From the NCBI GenBank assembly GCA_023389105.1, contig JAEWEY010000007.1:1-64000 (forward strand): DNA of 64,000 bases. The letters run 5' to 3'. Of the stretch, positions 51,834-59,986 are shown piece after piece. A program made the position numbers and the translations under genes. Source of the DNA: Pseudomonadota bacterium. GTDB lineage: Bacteria > Pseudomonadota > Alphaproteobacteria > Sphingomonadales > Sphingomonadaceae. Every line of letters begins with the position of its first letter. Within the stretch, counting starts at the first letter, position 1. The notes under the pieces are model-generated. The model was not told where the DNA came from. It was given only the letters and a program-made list of their open reading frames with translations, and did no database searches.

Positions 51834-53336
51834 ATGCGAATTGCAATGTTGCTTGGCGGCGTGGCTTTCATGGCGGCGGGGGCGCTTCCGGCGAAAACGC
51901 CCGACCGCGCGCGGATCGCGGCGACGGTGGCGCAGCGGCACGACGCCACGGTGAAGGCACTGCAGGACTGGATCGCGCTGCCGACCATTGCTGCAGAAAA
52001 GAGGAACGTCAGCCAGGGCGCTGAATATATGCGCAAGCTCGCGCGGGACGCGGGCTTCCAGCAAGCGAAGATCATTCCCACCGACGGTGTGCCCGGCGTG
52101 TTCGCAACCCTGGACGCGGGTGCGAAAACGACGGTCGGCATCTACTTCATGTACGACGTAAAGCAGTTCGACCCGGCTGAATGGAGCAGCCCACCGCTCG
52201 AAGGCCGCCTGGTCGACCGGCCGGGCGAGGGGCAGGTCATGGTCGGTCGCGGCGCCAGCAACCAGAAGGGGCCCGAAATGGCCTTTCTCGCGGCGGTGAA
52301 AGCCTTCCAGGCGAGTGGACGCAAGCTGCCGGTGAACCTCGTGCTGGTCGCCGAAGGCGAAGAGGAGGTGGCCTCGACCAATTTCGCGCAGGTGGTGGCC
52401 AACCCCGAAGTCCGGGCTGCGCTTTCCAAAACGGTTGGCGTGTTCATCCCGGAATCGGGGCAGTCGAAGGATGGCAGCGCAAACATCGTGCTCGGCGCCA
52501 AGGGCGCGGTCGAGTTCCAGATGGTCGTCGGTGGCGAGACATCGGACAAATATCCGAAGGCGGACCTGCATTCCTCCAACTATGCGCGGATCGAGAACCC
52601 GGCGTGGCGGCTGGTGAAAGCGCTCAACACCCTGGTCGCGGATGACGGGCACACGCCGGCGATCGACGGGTGGTTCGAGCATGTTCGTCCGCTAACCGCC
52701 CGCCAGAAGCAGCTGATCGCCGAGGGTGCGGCCCGCAATCCGGAGGCACAGGTCAAGCAGCAGCTCGGCGTCGGGCGGTGGATCAATAACGAGCCCTACG
52801 TGACCAGCCTCGAACGGTTCGTGTCGCAGCCCACAGTCAACATTCAGGGTCTTGTGAGCGGTTACACCGGGCCGCAGGGCAAGACGGTGCTGCCGTCACG
52901 CGCCGAGGCGAAGCTCGAGTTTCGGCTGGTGCCTGACCAGACCAAGGAAGAGGCGGTGGCCAAGTTGAAGGCGCATCTCGCCAAACGCGACTTCGACGAC
53001 GTGCGGGTGACGATTTCGGGCGGCTACGGGCCGAACGAGAGCGATGAGAACAGCGTCCTCGTCCGCGCCCAGAAACGGTTCTTCGACGACGCCAAGATTC
53101 CCTACTCGATCAGTCCCCGCAGCGCGGGAAGCTGGCCAGGCGTAATCTTCACCGCCGCGCCGCTCAGCCTGCCCGCTTCGCGCTTCGGCACCGGCCGCGG
53201 CGGCGGTGCGCACGCGCCCAACGAGTGGTTCCTGATCAAGAGCGCGGATCCGAAGGTGAACGGGCTGGACGAGGCGTCGATGGCGTTCGTCGACTTCCTC
53301 TACGTCATCGCCGACGAGGCAAACCGCAAAAGGTAG
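51834..53336 (+). CDS. M20-family peptidase homologue lacking two metal ligands
   Basis: 500 residues with a signal peptide (MRIAMLLGGVAFMAAGALPA). The M20 fold is clear: catalytic EGEEEVAS (about 174-181), lid domain, and C-terminal GGGAHAPNEW. However, the usual GHxD motif reads IYFMYDVKQ (Met106 instead of His), and the bridging Asp of GRGASDDKG is Asn143 (GRGASNQKG). A normal two-metal centre cannot form, so it may be inactive, use one metal, or have another role. Shine-Dalgarno AGGGGG supports the start. Confidence 0.85.
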   Translation: MRIAMLLGGVAFMAAGALPAKTPDRARIAATVAQRHDATVKALQDWIALPTIAAEKRNVSQGAEYMRKLARDAGFQQAKIIPTDGVPGVFATLDAGAKTTVGIYFMYDVKQFDPAEWSSPPLEGRLVDRPGEGQVMVGRGASNQKGPEMAFLAAVKAFQASGRKLPVNLVLVAEGEEEVASTNFAQVVANPEVRAALSKTVGVFIPESGQSKDGSANIVLGAKGAVEFQMVVGGETSDKYPKADLHSSNYARIENPAWRLVKALNTLVADDGHTPAIDGWFEHVRPLTARQKQLIAEGAARNPEAQVKQQLGVGRWINNEPYVTSLERFVSQPTVNIQGLVSGYTGPQGKTVLPSRAEAKLEFRLVPDQTKEEAVAKLKAHLAKRDFDDVRVTISGGYGPNESDENSVLVRAQKRFFDDAKIPYSISPRSAGSWPGVIFTAAPLSLPASRFGTGRGGGAHAPNEWFLIKSADPKVNGLDEASMAFVDFLYVIADEANRKR

Positions 53337-53339
53337 CGC

Positions 53340-53633
53340 CTAGCGCGGCTGCGCGCCGCAGGTGTCGGTCGGTAGCGCTCGGCCTTTGCGGCAGCGCTCC
53401 AGCATTGCCCGATACTGCTTGCCGCGTTCCTCGTCCTGCTTGCGAAGCTCGCGCCCGCGCTTCTCGTCGGCTTCCGACTGGCTCGTGGTGGCTGCATCGA
53501 CGCCGGCCGAGACCGCCTTGACCGGAAGGGTCGCCACATCGACGGCGGTCTTGGCGATCGTGCCGACGACGCAGCCCGTCAGGGCGAAGGGAAGAGCCAA
53601 CAGGACGAACACATTACGCATGAGGGTCGTCAT
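53340..53633 (-). CDS. Small lipoprotein with charged helical tail
   Basis: 97 residues: MTTLMRNVFVLLALPFALTGC is a lipoprotein signal with lipobox L-T-G-C (Cys21). A small hydrophobic stretch VVGTIAKTAVDVATLPVKAV follows, then a charged helix (RGRELRKQDEERGKQYRAM) and two cysteines near the C-terminus (ERCRKG and DTCGAQ). Not recognised. It ends three bases after the convergent M20 stop. Confidence 0.7.
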   Translation of the reverse strand: MTTLMRNVFVLLALPFALTGCVVGTIAKTAVDVATLPVKAVSAGVDAATTSQSEADEKRGRELRKQDEERGKQYRAMLERCRKGRALPTDTCGAQPR

Positions 53634-53658
53634 GCCCGCCTCGCCGGCTCGTGCAACA

Positions 53659-54654
53659 TCAAAGCGACGAGAAGAAGGCCCACATCAGGTCGTTCGCACT
53701 GATCGCCTTCGATGGCTGCTTGCGGCCTTGCTGTGAACCGCCCCCGGGCCAGCTGTGTCCGCCGGTCTGGGTGACGCATAGTTCGACCGGTGCCCCGCCG
53801 GGTTCGGCTGCGTGGCGGTCGCAATAGGCTCCGTCCACGGTCAGTACCCGGCTCGCTTGCGGGCTTGCCTTGTTCATACGAACCCATTTGCTTTGGGTGG
53901 CCGGAACCGAGACGAAGTCGGTATCGGAAAGGCCGATGCCTCGTCCCCCATTGAATGGAACGTTCGGGTCGTCAGCCGCGTGAAACTGGATGACGGGCAC
54001 GGGGTGCGAAGGGCGGCAGACAGTCGTGTTGTCCGTGCCTTCAACCGGGGCGATCGCGCGGATTTCCGGTGCCTCGCAGGCCAGACGCCAGCTCATCATC
54101 GCGCCGTTGGACATGCCGGTTGCGAAAATTCGCCTCGGATCGATCTGCGCCTGACGTTCGACACGCGCAATGACGGCGCGGATGAAGCCGACGTCGTCGA
54201 CGTTGCTGCTTTGCGCCCGGCCGCAGCAAGTGCCGGCGTTCCACGTGGCCAGCATCCCGCCGGGAAAGCGTGATGTCCCATTGGGAAAGACCGCGATGAA
54301 GCCGGCCGCTTCCGACTTGCTGATCAGGCCGTATCTCGCATCGTCTGCCTGAAAGCTGGCGCTTCCGCCGCCGCCATGCAGGGCGACCAGCATGGGTACC
54401 GGTTGTCCGCGATAGCTGCGCGGGACATGCACCAGATATTCGCGCGTAAGCCCGTCGTAGACGAAGCTGAAGCGATAGTCGCCGGGTGCGCGCACAGGGG
54501 TTGCGCTGGGGTCCGCGGGATGTCCGGCGCGGGTGGACATCGACTCCTGGAACACGGCGCGGACTGGGCCGGTTCGCTGTGCTGTCGCCGCTCCGCCTAA
54601 AGTAAGACCAACCCCTGCCAGAATTGCCAACCCGGAAACTAGTCTCGAAGCCAT
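53659..54654 (-). CDS. Exported LpqC-type esterase (PHB depolymerase/feruloyl esterase-like)
   Basis: 331 residues with a signal peptide (MASRLVSGLAILAGVGLTLGG). Family motifs: LVALHGGGGSA (oxyanion), catalytic Ser in FATGMSNGAMMSW, Asp in FHAADDPNVPFNGG and His in TGGHSWPGG. Two Cys in GTCCGRA probably form a disulfide. Homologues cleave polyhydroxybutyrate, acetylxylan or feruloyl esters. Its Shine-Dalgarno GAGGGG lies in an inverted repeat with a 7-codon upstream ORF. Confidence 0.9.
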   Translation of the reverse strand: MASRLVSGLAILAGVGLTLGGAATAQRTGPVRAVFQESMSTRAGHPADPSATPVRAPGDYRFSFVYDGLTREYLVHVPRSYRGQPVPMLVALHGGGGSASFQADDARYGLISKSEAAGFIAVFPNGTSRFPGGMLATWNAGTCCGRAQSSNVDDVGFIRAVIARVERQAQIDPRRIFATGMSNGAMMSWRLACEAPEIRAIAPVEGTDNTTVCRPSHPVPVIQFHAADDPNVPFNGGRGIGLSDTDFVSVPATQSKWVRMNKASPQASRVLTVDGAYCDRHAAEPGGAPVELCVTQTGGHSWPGGGSQQGRKQPSKAISANDLMWAFFSSL

Positions 54655-54657
54655 ACG

Positions 54658-54681
54658 TCACCCCTCTTTTGTCACCATCAT
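54658..54681 (-). CDS. Possible 7-codon leader ORF of the esterase
   Basis: ATG at 54681 opens MMVTKEG and stops with TGA at 54660-54658, four bases before the esterase ATG. Its last codons, GAG GGG TGA, are the esterase Shine-Dalgarno. Only weak AAAG precedes it. It is listed because a translating ribosome would both melt the leader hairpin and cover the Shine-Dalgarno. Expression is not proven. Confidence 0.3.
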   Translation of the reverse strand: MMVTKEG

Positions 54682-54718
54682 CTTTCGTTTCGGATGCTGA
54701 ACGACCGGTGAGGGGTGA
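54658..54718 (-). promoter_or_regulatory. Esterase leader with Shine-Dalgarno-sequestering inverted repeat
   Basis: On the minus strand TCACCCCTC (54718-54710) is perfectly complementary to GAGGGGTGA (54666-54658), which contains the esterase Shine-Dalgarno. The loop is 43 bases. Nine perfect pairs over the ribosome site would restrict initiation unless opened. The remaining spacer (54719-54748) to the helicase stop has no other feature. Confidence 0.5.
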
Positions 54719-54748
54719 TGTTAGGTGCCGTTCAGGCAGCGAGCTTAT

Positions 54749-57157
54749 CTAGCCGGCATTCATCGCGGCATTGGCCAACTCTTCTGCCTGCATCAGCAAT
54801 GACTCGTCCGCTTCCGCGCCAGGCGGCAGTGATTCGCGCCCGATGATTACCATCAGCGGGACGGCCATTGGCGTAATGCGTCCGGTCTCGACGTGCAGCA
54901 TCGTCGCCGAAGCGCGGTCGACCAGGCGGACCAGCCTGCCAAGCTCCGTCATCCTTCGGCGCGCGTCCTCCCACGCAGCCTTCAGGAGAAGATGTTCAGG
55001 CTCGTACCGGCGGAGCACGTCGTAGATGAGGTCGGTCGAGAAGCTGACCTGGCGTCCCGACTTCTTCTTCCCCGGATGATGCCGCTCGACGAGCCCGCCG
55101 ATGACCGCGACTTCGCGAAAGGCATTCCGGAGCAGGTGCGAGCTTTCGACCCAATCGATGAACTCCTGCTCGAGGATGTCGGCTGAAAAGAGCGATTTCG
55201 GATCGGTGATTGGCTCCAGGCCATAGCAGGCAATGGCATAGTCGTTGGCGACGAAGCCGAGCGGTTTCAGCCCCGCCTTCTCCATGCGCTTGGTCAGCAG
55301 CATGCCGAGCGACTGGTGCGCGTTCCAGCCGTCGAAGCTGTACGCGACCATGTAATATTGCTTCTCGTGCCTGAACGTCTCGACCAGCAACTGGTGGGGC
55401 TCGGGCAGGACAGACCGCTGGGACTGCACTTCCAGCCAGTCGCGCACGTCGTCCGGGAAGCGGCTCCAGTCGTTGCGGTCGCACAGCATGTGCCGCACGC
55501 GGTTGGCGAGGTGGGTCGACAGCGACATGCGCTGGCCGCCGTAGGTCACGATCCGTGCCTGCGCGGAGGAGGCGCGGACGATGATGTCCGTTTCCTTGAA
55601 CTGTTCGACCTCCAGGCTCAGGCCAGAGAAAAAGAAGTGGTCGCCCGGTGACAGAGTCGAGGCATAGCCTTCCTCGATCGTGCCGAGTTTGCGGCCGTTG
55701 CGGAAGCGAACGGTCATCAGCGGCTGCTCGACGATGACCCCGGCATTGAGCCGATGCTGCAGCGCAATCTGCGGCCGTGCGATACGCCACATGCCGCCGG
55801 GCTCAGGCACCAGGCGACGGAACCGATCGTAAGCCTTAAGCGCGTAACCGCCCGTGGCGATGAAGTTCAACGTCTCGTCGAACGTCTCCTGCTTGAGCCC
55901 GGCATAAGGCGCAGCCGATCGGATCTCGGCCAGCAATTCGTCCTGCTGAAATGGAGCTGACACGGCCATCGCCAGGATATGTTGCGCCAGCACGTCGAGC
56001 GCGCCAGGGCGAAAAATCTCCGGGTCCAGCTCGCCATCCTCCACGGCATCGAGCGCCGCGCGGGCCTCGAGATATTCGAAACGATTGCCGGGAACGACGA
56101 TGCCCTTGCTCGGCTCGTCCAGCCGGTGGTTGGCGCGGCCAATGCGCTGGAGGAGGCGCGAGCTCCCTTTGGGCGCGCCCATTTGCACGACGAGGTCGAC
56201 GTCGCCCCAGTCGATGCCGAGGTCGAGGCTCGCGGTGGCCACCAGCCCGCGCAGACGTCCGTCGGCCATTGCGTTCTCGACCTTGCGCCGCGCTTCGACC
56301 GCCAGGCTGCCGTGGTGAACACCGATGGGCAGCGCATTGTCATTCACCGCCCACAGGTCCTGGAAGATCAACTCGGCCAGACTGCGCGTGTTGCAGAAGA
56401 CAAGTGTCGTCCGGTGCTGCTCGATCAGCTGCATCACCTCGCGCGCCGCATGGCGGCCGGAATGGCCGCCCCAGGGAATGCGGTTTTCGGGGATCAGGAT
56501 CGACAGGTCCGGTTCGGCGCCCGGATCGCCGAGGACGATGTCGACCTCTTCCATGTCGGCGTCGGGTGCCAGCCAGGATCGGTAGGCGTCGGGGTCGCTG
56601 ATCGTCGCCGACAAACCGACGCGCCGAAGGCCCGGCGCGAGCTTCTGCAGCCGCGCCATCGACAGGGACAGAAGGTCGCCGCGCTTCTCTTTGGCGAAGC
56701 CATGGAGTTCATCCACCACGATGGTACGCAGGCCCGCGAACATCGTTGCGGCCTCGGGATAGCTCAGCAGCAGGCTGAGCGATTCGGGCGTGGTCAGCAG
56801 CACCTGCGGCGGCTTCACCCGCTGCCGTGCCTTGCGGTCAGACGGCGTGTCGCCAGTACGCGTCTCGACCCGGATCGGCAGCCCCATCTCCTCGATGGGA
56901 CCGATCAGATTACGTTGAACGTCGACGGCGAGCGCCTTCAACGGCGATACGTAAAGCGTGTGCAGTCCATCGACAGGCTGCTCGGCCAGCTCGCAAATCG
57001 TCGGCAGGAAGCCCGCCAGCGTCTTGCCGGCGCCCGTCGCCGCGACGAGCAGGCCGCTGCGGCCTTGCTGCGCAAGTTCGAGCATTTCAAGTTGGTGGCG
57101 ACGGGGCGTCCAGCCTTTCGCCTCGAACCACCCGCTGACTGCGTCCGGAAGGTTCAG
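54749..57157 (-). CDS. Ligase-associated DNA damage response DEXH helicase (Lhr-like), probable CTG start
   Basis: 802 residues. Motifs: GWTPRRHQLEML (Q-like), LVAATGAGKTLAGFLP (I), SPLKALAVDVQRN (Ia), TTPESLSLLL, VVDELHGFAKEKRG (DELH), VGLSATISDP, VFCNTRSLAELIFQ, VATASLDLGIDWGDVDLVVQMG and QRIGRANHR (VI), then the Lhr-type C-terminal domains. No ATG, GTG or TTG allows the N-terminal Q-motif; CTG at 57157 overlaps the upstream stop as CTGA, giving MNLPDAVSGWFEAKGW. It unwinds nucleic acid in repair with a dedicated ligase, exonuclease and phosphoesterase; only the exonuclease is nearby. Confidence 0.88.
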   Translation of the reverse strand: MNLPDAVSGWFEAKGWTPRRHQLEMLELAQQGRSGLLVAATGAGKTLAGFLPTICELAEQPVDGLHTLYVSPLKALAVDVQRNLIGPIEEMGLPIRVETRTGDTPSDRKARQRVKPPQVLLTTPESLSLLLSYPEAATMFAGLRTIVVDELHGFAKEKRGDLLSLSMARLQKLAPGLRRVGLSATISDPDAYRSWLAPDADMEEVDIVLGDPGAEPDLSILIPENRIPWGGHSGRHAAREVMQLIEQHRTTLVFCNTRSLAELIFQDLWAVNDNALPIGVHHGSLAVEARRKVENAMADGRLRGLVATASLDLGIDWGDVDLVVQMGAPKGSSRLLQRIGRANHRLDEPSKGIVVPGNRFEYLEARAALDAVEDGELDPEIFRPGALDVLAQHILAMAVSAPFQQDELLAEIRSAAPYAGLKQETFDETLNFIATGGYALKAYDRFRRLVPEPGGMWRIARPQIALQHRLNAGVIVEQPLMTVRFRNGRKLGTIEEGYASTLSPGDHFFFSGLSLEVEQFKETDIIVRASSAQARIVTYGGQRMSLSTHLANRVRHMLCDRNDWSRFPDDVRDWLEVQSQRSVLPEPHQLLVETFRHEKQYYMVAYSFDGWNAHQSLGMLLTKRMEKAGLKPLGFVANDYAIACYGLEPITDPKSLFSADILEQEFIDWVESSHLLRNAFREVAVIGGLVERHHPGKKKSGRQVSFSTDLIYDVLRRYEPEHLLLKAAWEDARRRMTELGRLVRLVDRASATMLHVETGRITPMAVPLMVIIGRESLPPGAEADESLLMQAEELANAAMNAG

Positions 57158-57333
57158 AGCTGGTCGGTCCCGTCGCGTCGCCGCTGTTCCTCCTCGCGAT
57201 ACAGGTCGCGGGTGCCGGCCTCGGTTTGGTTCGTCGTCTTGTCGGCGCGGCGGCGCATCACCAGCCAGATCAGCGCAATTAGCAGGACCACGGGCCCTAC
57301 GATGTTCACGATGCCCCAAAGCGATTCGTCCAT
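57154..57333 (-). CDS. 59-residue single-pass membrane protein
   Basis: ATG at 57333, stop TGA at 57156-57154. MDESLWGIVNIVGPVVLLI opens a single transmembrane helix (about 5-26), followed by RRR and a polar, charged C-terminus ending RRRDGTDQL. It overlaps the helicase start by four bases (CTGA), so it probably drives its translation. Preceded by GGAGGA about seven bases before the ATG, a strong Shine-Dalgarno. Similar short proteins are widespread in sphingomonads without known function. Confidence 0.75.
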   Translation of the reverse strand: MDESLWGIVNIVGPVVLLIALIWLVMRRRADKTTNQTEAGTRDLYREEEQRRRDGTDQL

Positions 57334-57386
57334 TTTGTTGTCCTCCCGCGGGAACCTGCGTGGCTATTCGACCTATATAGCTCGCA

Positions 57387-58388
57387 ATGCCCCGCATCGG
57401 TTCCTGGATCGAGCCCCATCCCGAGGGCATCTACGTGCGGCCTGCGGATGCGTGGGTCGATCCGTCACAGCCCAAAGACCGTGCGCTCGTCACCCACGGC
57501 CACGCCGACCATGCGCGCGGCGGACACAGCAAGGTCCTCGCAACGCCCGAAACGCTGGCAATCATGGAATGCCGCTACGGTCCGCAGCCGGGCGGCCAGC
57601 CGATCGCTTATGGCGAAAGCATCCGCGTCGGTGATGTCGACGTCAGCTTCGTCCCAGCGGGCCACGTCCTCGGCTCCGCGCAGATCGTGCTCGAGCACAA
57701 GGGGGAAAAGGTGGTGGTGTCCGGCGACTACAAGCGCCGGTCCGATCCGACCTGTCCGCCCTTCGTGCCGGTGCCGTGCGACATTTTCATCACCGAGGCG
57801 ACGTTCGGCCTGCCGGTCTTCCGCCACCCCGACACGGGCAGCGAGATCGATCGGCTGCTCCACCGCCTGCACAGCGATCCCGAGCGCTGCGTGCTGGTCG
57901 GCGCCTATGCGCTTGGCAAGGCGCAGCGGATCATCACCGAACTGCGCGAGCGCGGGCATCACGATCCCATCTATTTCCACGGCGCGGTCGAACGTCTGTG
58001 CAAGCTCTACGAAGAGCTGGGCGTGCCGCTCGGCGATCTTCGTCCTGCGACGGGTGCATCGAAGGACGAGCTTCGCGGCAGGATCGTCATCGCGCCCCCC
58101 AGCGCGCTTAACGACCGCTGGTCGCGCCGCCTGCCCGACCCGGTGACGGCGATGGCGTCCGGCTGGATGCGCATCCGTCAGCGCGCTCGCCAGCGTAACG
58201 TCGAGCTGCCCCTGATCATCTCCGACCACGCCGACTGGGACGAACTCACCACGACCGTGCGCGAGCTCGCTCCGGGAGAGGTATGGATCACCCACGGCCG
58301 GGAAGAGGCGCTAAAGCACTGGTGCATGACGCACCAGATCAAGGCCCGCGAACTGAACCTCGTCGGCTATGAGGACGAGGACGACTAA
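57387..58388 (+). CDS. Ligase-associated DNA damage response exonuclease (MBL fold)
   Basis: 333 residues of the metallo-beta-lactamase/beta-CASP (SNM1-like) class. Metal motif VTHGHADHARGGHS, then FVPAGHVLGSAQIVLEH, VVSGDYKRRSDPTCPPF, TEATFGLPVFRHP, and the beta-CASP-type IISDHADWDELT and VWITHGREEAL. Family members pair with an Lhr-like helicase and an ATP-dependent DNA ligase. Here it is divergent from the helicase operon, and the ligase that normally follows is replaced by an unrelated sensor gene. Stop overlaps the convergent stop as CTAA. Confidence 0.93.
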   Translation: MPRIGSWIEPHPEGIYVRPADAWVDPSQPKDRALVTHGHADHARGGHSKVLATPETLAIMECRYGPQPGGQPIAYGESIRVGDVDVSFVPAGHVLGSAQIVLEHKGEKVVVSGDYKRRSDPTCPPFVPVPCDIFITEATFGLPVFRHPDTGSEIDRLLHRLHSDPERCVLVGAYALGKAQRIITELRERGHHDPIYFHGAVERLCKLYEELGVPLGDLRPATGASKDELRGRIVIAPPSALNDRWSRRLPDPVTAMASGWMRIRQRARQRNVELPLIISDHADWDELTTTVRELAPGEVWITHGREEALKHWCMTHQIKARELNLVGYEDEDD

Positions 58389-59305
58389 GCCGGGCTAAGG
58401 GCGCGCTTCAGGGCCGTTTTCGCCCGGTCTCGGTCGATCACCAGTGCGGCCGTCTGGATGATGAGGTCCACCAGCAACAAATCGCGATAGGTCGGCTCGC
58501 GCGGCTCGCGATGATACATTGCAAAGGTCCCGAGCACATCGCCGCCATGGGTCAGGATGGGGATCGACCAGCAGGCCCGCAGCCCATGCGCGAGGGCCAT
58601 ATCACGATAGTCCGCCCACAGCGGATCGCTGGCGATGTCCGATACGTAAACCGCAGAGCCGTTGTAGGCGGCGGTTCCGCAGGATCCCGCGCAAGGCCCG
58701 ATCTCGAAGCCGTCAATCGCTTCGCTGTAGGCGCGGGGCAGGCTCGGTGCGGCGCCGTACCGCAGATGCCGCCCGTCGGCGTCGAGGAGAAGGATCGAGC
58801 CAAGCACCCCGGTCGACGAGCCCGATTCCACGATGCGGATCAGCTCACCGAGCGTCTGCTCGAGCGGGCTGTCGTTGATCGCCAGTCCAAGCACTTTTGA
58901 ATGCGCGACACGAAGCATTTCGCCGCGCTTCTGGTCGGTGACATCGTGGCCCTGGATGAAGATGCCCTCGGGTACCGGCTGAAACACGAGGTCGAGCACC
59001 AGCTCCTCGGGCGTCAGGTCCGACCGCACAACGGTCATCGGCATGGCGCGGGCCACGAACGCCTCTCCCGATCGCGCGACGCCGAGCAGAATGTCGTCGA
59101 TCCCTTGATCGTCCAGTTCGGGAAAGGCTTCGTTGAACGCTTTTCCGGTCAGGTCGCTTCGGCCGACGAGTTTCTTGAACGCTTCATTGGCGACGAGAAA
59201 GCGCAGATCCTTGCCGCCGACCAGCGCCATGAAGCCGGGCGCGTGGGCGAACATCGAGCCGAGTCGCTCGACCTCGCCGGCATACTGGGCGTGCTGCTCC
59301 AGCAT
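58385..59305 (-). CDS. PAS-GAF sensory protein without output domain
   Basis: 306 residues from the ATG at 59305. A PAS domain (about 12-125; FMALVGGKDLRFLVANEAFK, KAFNEAFPEL) and a GAF domain (about 150-295; SILLLDADGRHLRYGAAPSL, IGPCAGSCGTAAYNG, ACWSIPILTHGGDVLGTFAMYH) are clear. The GAF signature matches the form common in sphingomonad histidine kinases, but no kinase, cyclase or DNA-binding part follows. It probably acts by binding a partner. No transmembrane segment. Confidence 0.88.
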   Translation of the reverse strand: MLEQHAQYAGEVERLGSMFAHAPGFMALVGGKDLRFLVANEAFKKLVGRSDLTGKAFNEAFPELDDQGIDDILLGVARSGEAFVARAMPMTVVRSDLTPEELVLDLVFQPVPEGIFIQGHDVTDQKRGEMLRVAHSKVLGLAINDSPLEQTLGELIRIVESGSSTGVLGSILLLDADGRHLRYGAAPSLPRAYSEAIDGFEIGPCAGSCGTAAYNGSAVYVSDIASDPLWADYRDMALAHGLRACWSIPILTHGGDVLGTFAMYHREPREPTYRDLLLVDLIIQTAALVIDRDRAKTALKRALSPA

Positions 59306-59336
59306 GCCGGCATTATACAGCAATCCCGTCGCTGCG

Positions 59337-59909
59337 TCACGATCGGCCGAGCTTGGCCGCCCGCCGGAACAGCGCTGCCGAGGCAAGGAACAAGCCGGCG
59401 AAGACGCTGGTGCCGATGAGCTCGCGCGAATGCGGCACGAACGGCTCGTCGGTCGGGTTCTTCACCGCAATCAGGAAGGCGACGCCCAGCGATGCGGCGG
59501 TCGCAAGCATTGCCGTCGACATGCCGGCCGGCTTGCCGCGCGCGATGACCGCCCCCGCAATGCCGATGGCCAAGGCGCCGAAGAACAGCAGGTTCGCCGG
59601 ACTATCCTCGCTGCCGACTATACCGACCGCGAGGTTCACCCAGGCCACCAGGAACGCGCCAAGCAGCGCGAGTGCCGCGCCGGTGCGATAGGAGGCGTTG
59701 GACGACGCGCGGACGGCAAGCTCGAGCATGCCCCCGACGATCCCGAACAACGCCGCTGCAAAGATGAAGTCGCCCGGCGACCAGTTCACGCCTTCGGCGT
59801 CTAGCTGCATTGCGACGAACGGCGCGGCGAGGAGCGCGACGGCGCCGCCCCATCCGATCAGGCGCCAGGGCACCCCGCGCCGACCGCCTGGTTGAACGAA
59901 CTCCGCCAT
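59337..59909 (-). CDS. Integral membrane protein, unknown
   Basis: 190 residues from the ATG at 59909 with about six hydrophobic segments (WGGAVALLAAPFVAMQL, FIFAAALFGIVGGMLELAV, ALALLGAFLVAWVNLAVGI, FFGALAIGIAGAVIA, AMLATAASLGVAFLIAV, FAGLFLASAALF). No family recognised with confidence. It is divergent from the winged-helix membrane regulator across 77 bases, so the regulator may control it. Confidence 0.8.
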   Translation of the reverse strand: MAEFVQPGGRRGVPWRLIGWGGAVALLAAPFVAMQLDAEGVNWSPGDFIFAAALFGIVGGMLELAVRASSNASYRTGAALALLGAFLVAWVNLAVGIVGSEDSPANLLFFGALAIGIAGAVIARGKPAGMSTAMLATAASLGVAFLIAVKNPTDEPFVPHSRELIGTSVFAGLFLASAALFRRAAKLGRS

Positions 59910-59986
59910 ACTTGCCTCCAGCATTGATTGAGGCTTCACATGATCACAACGGCCGATGAGCGGCATGAGCAAAGGATGAGATTGTC

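Noticed and set aside
55979..57634. A 551-codon open frame on the plus strand
   Set aside because: Antisense to the helicase gene and out of frame with the exonuclease gene.
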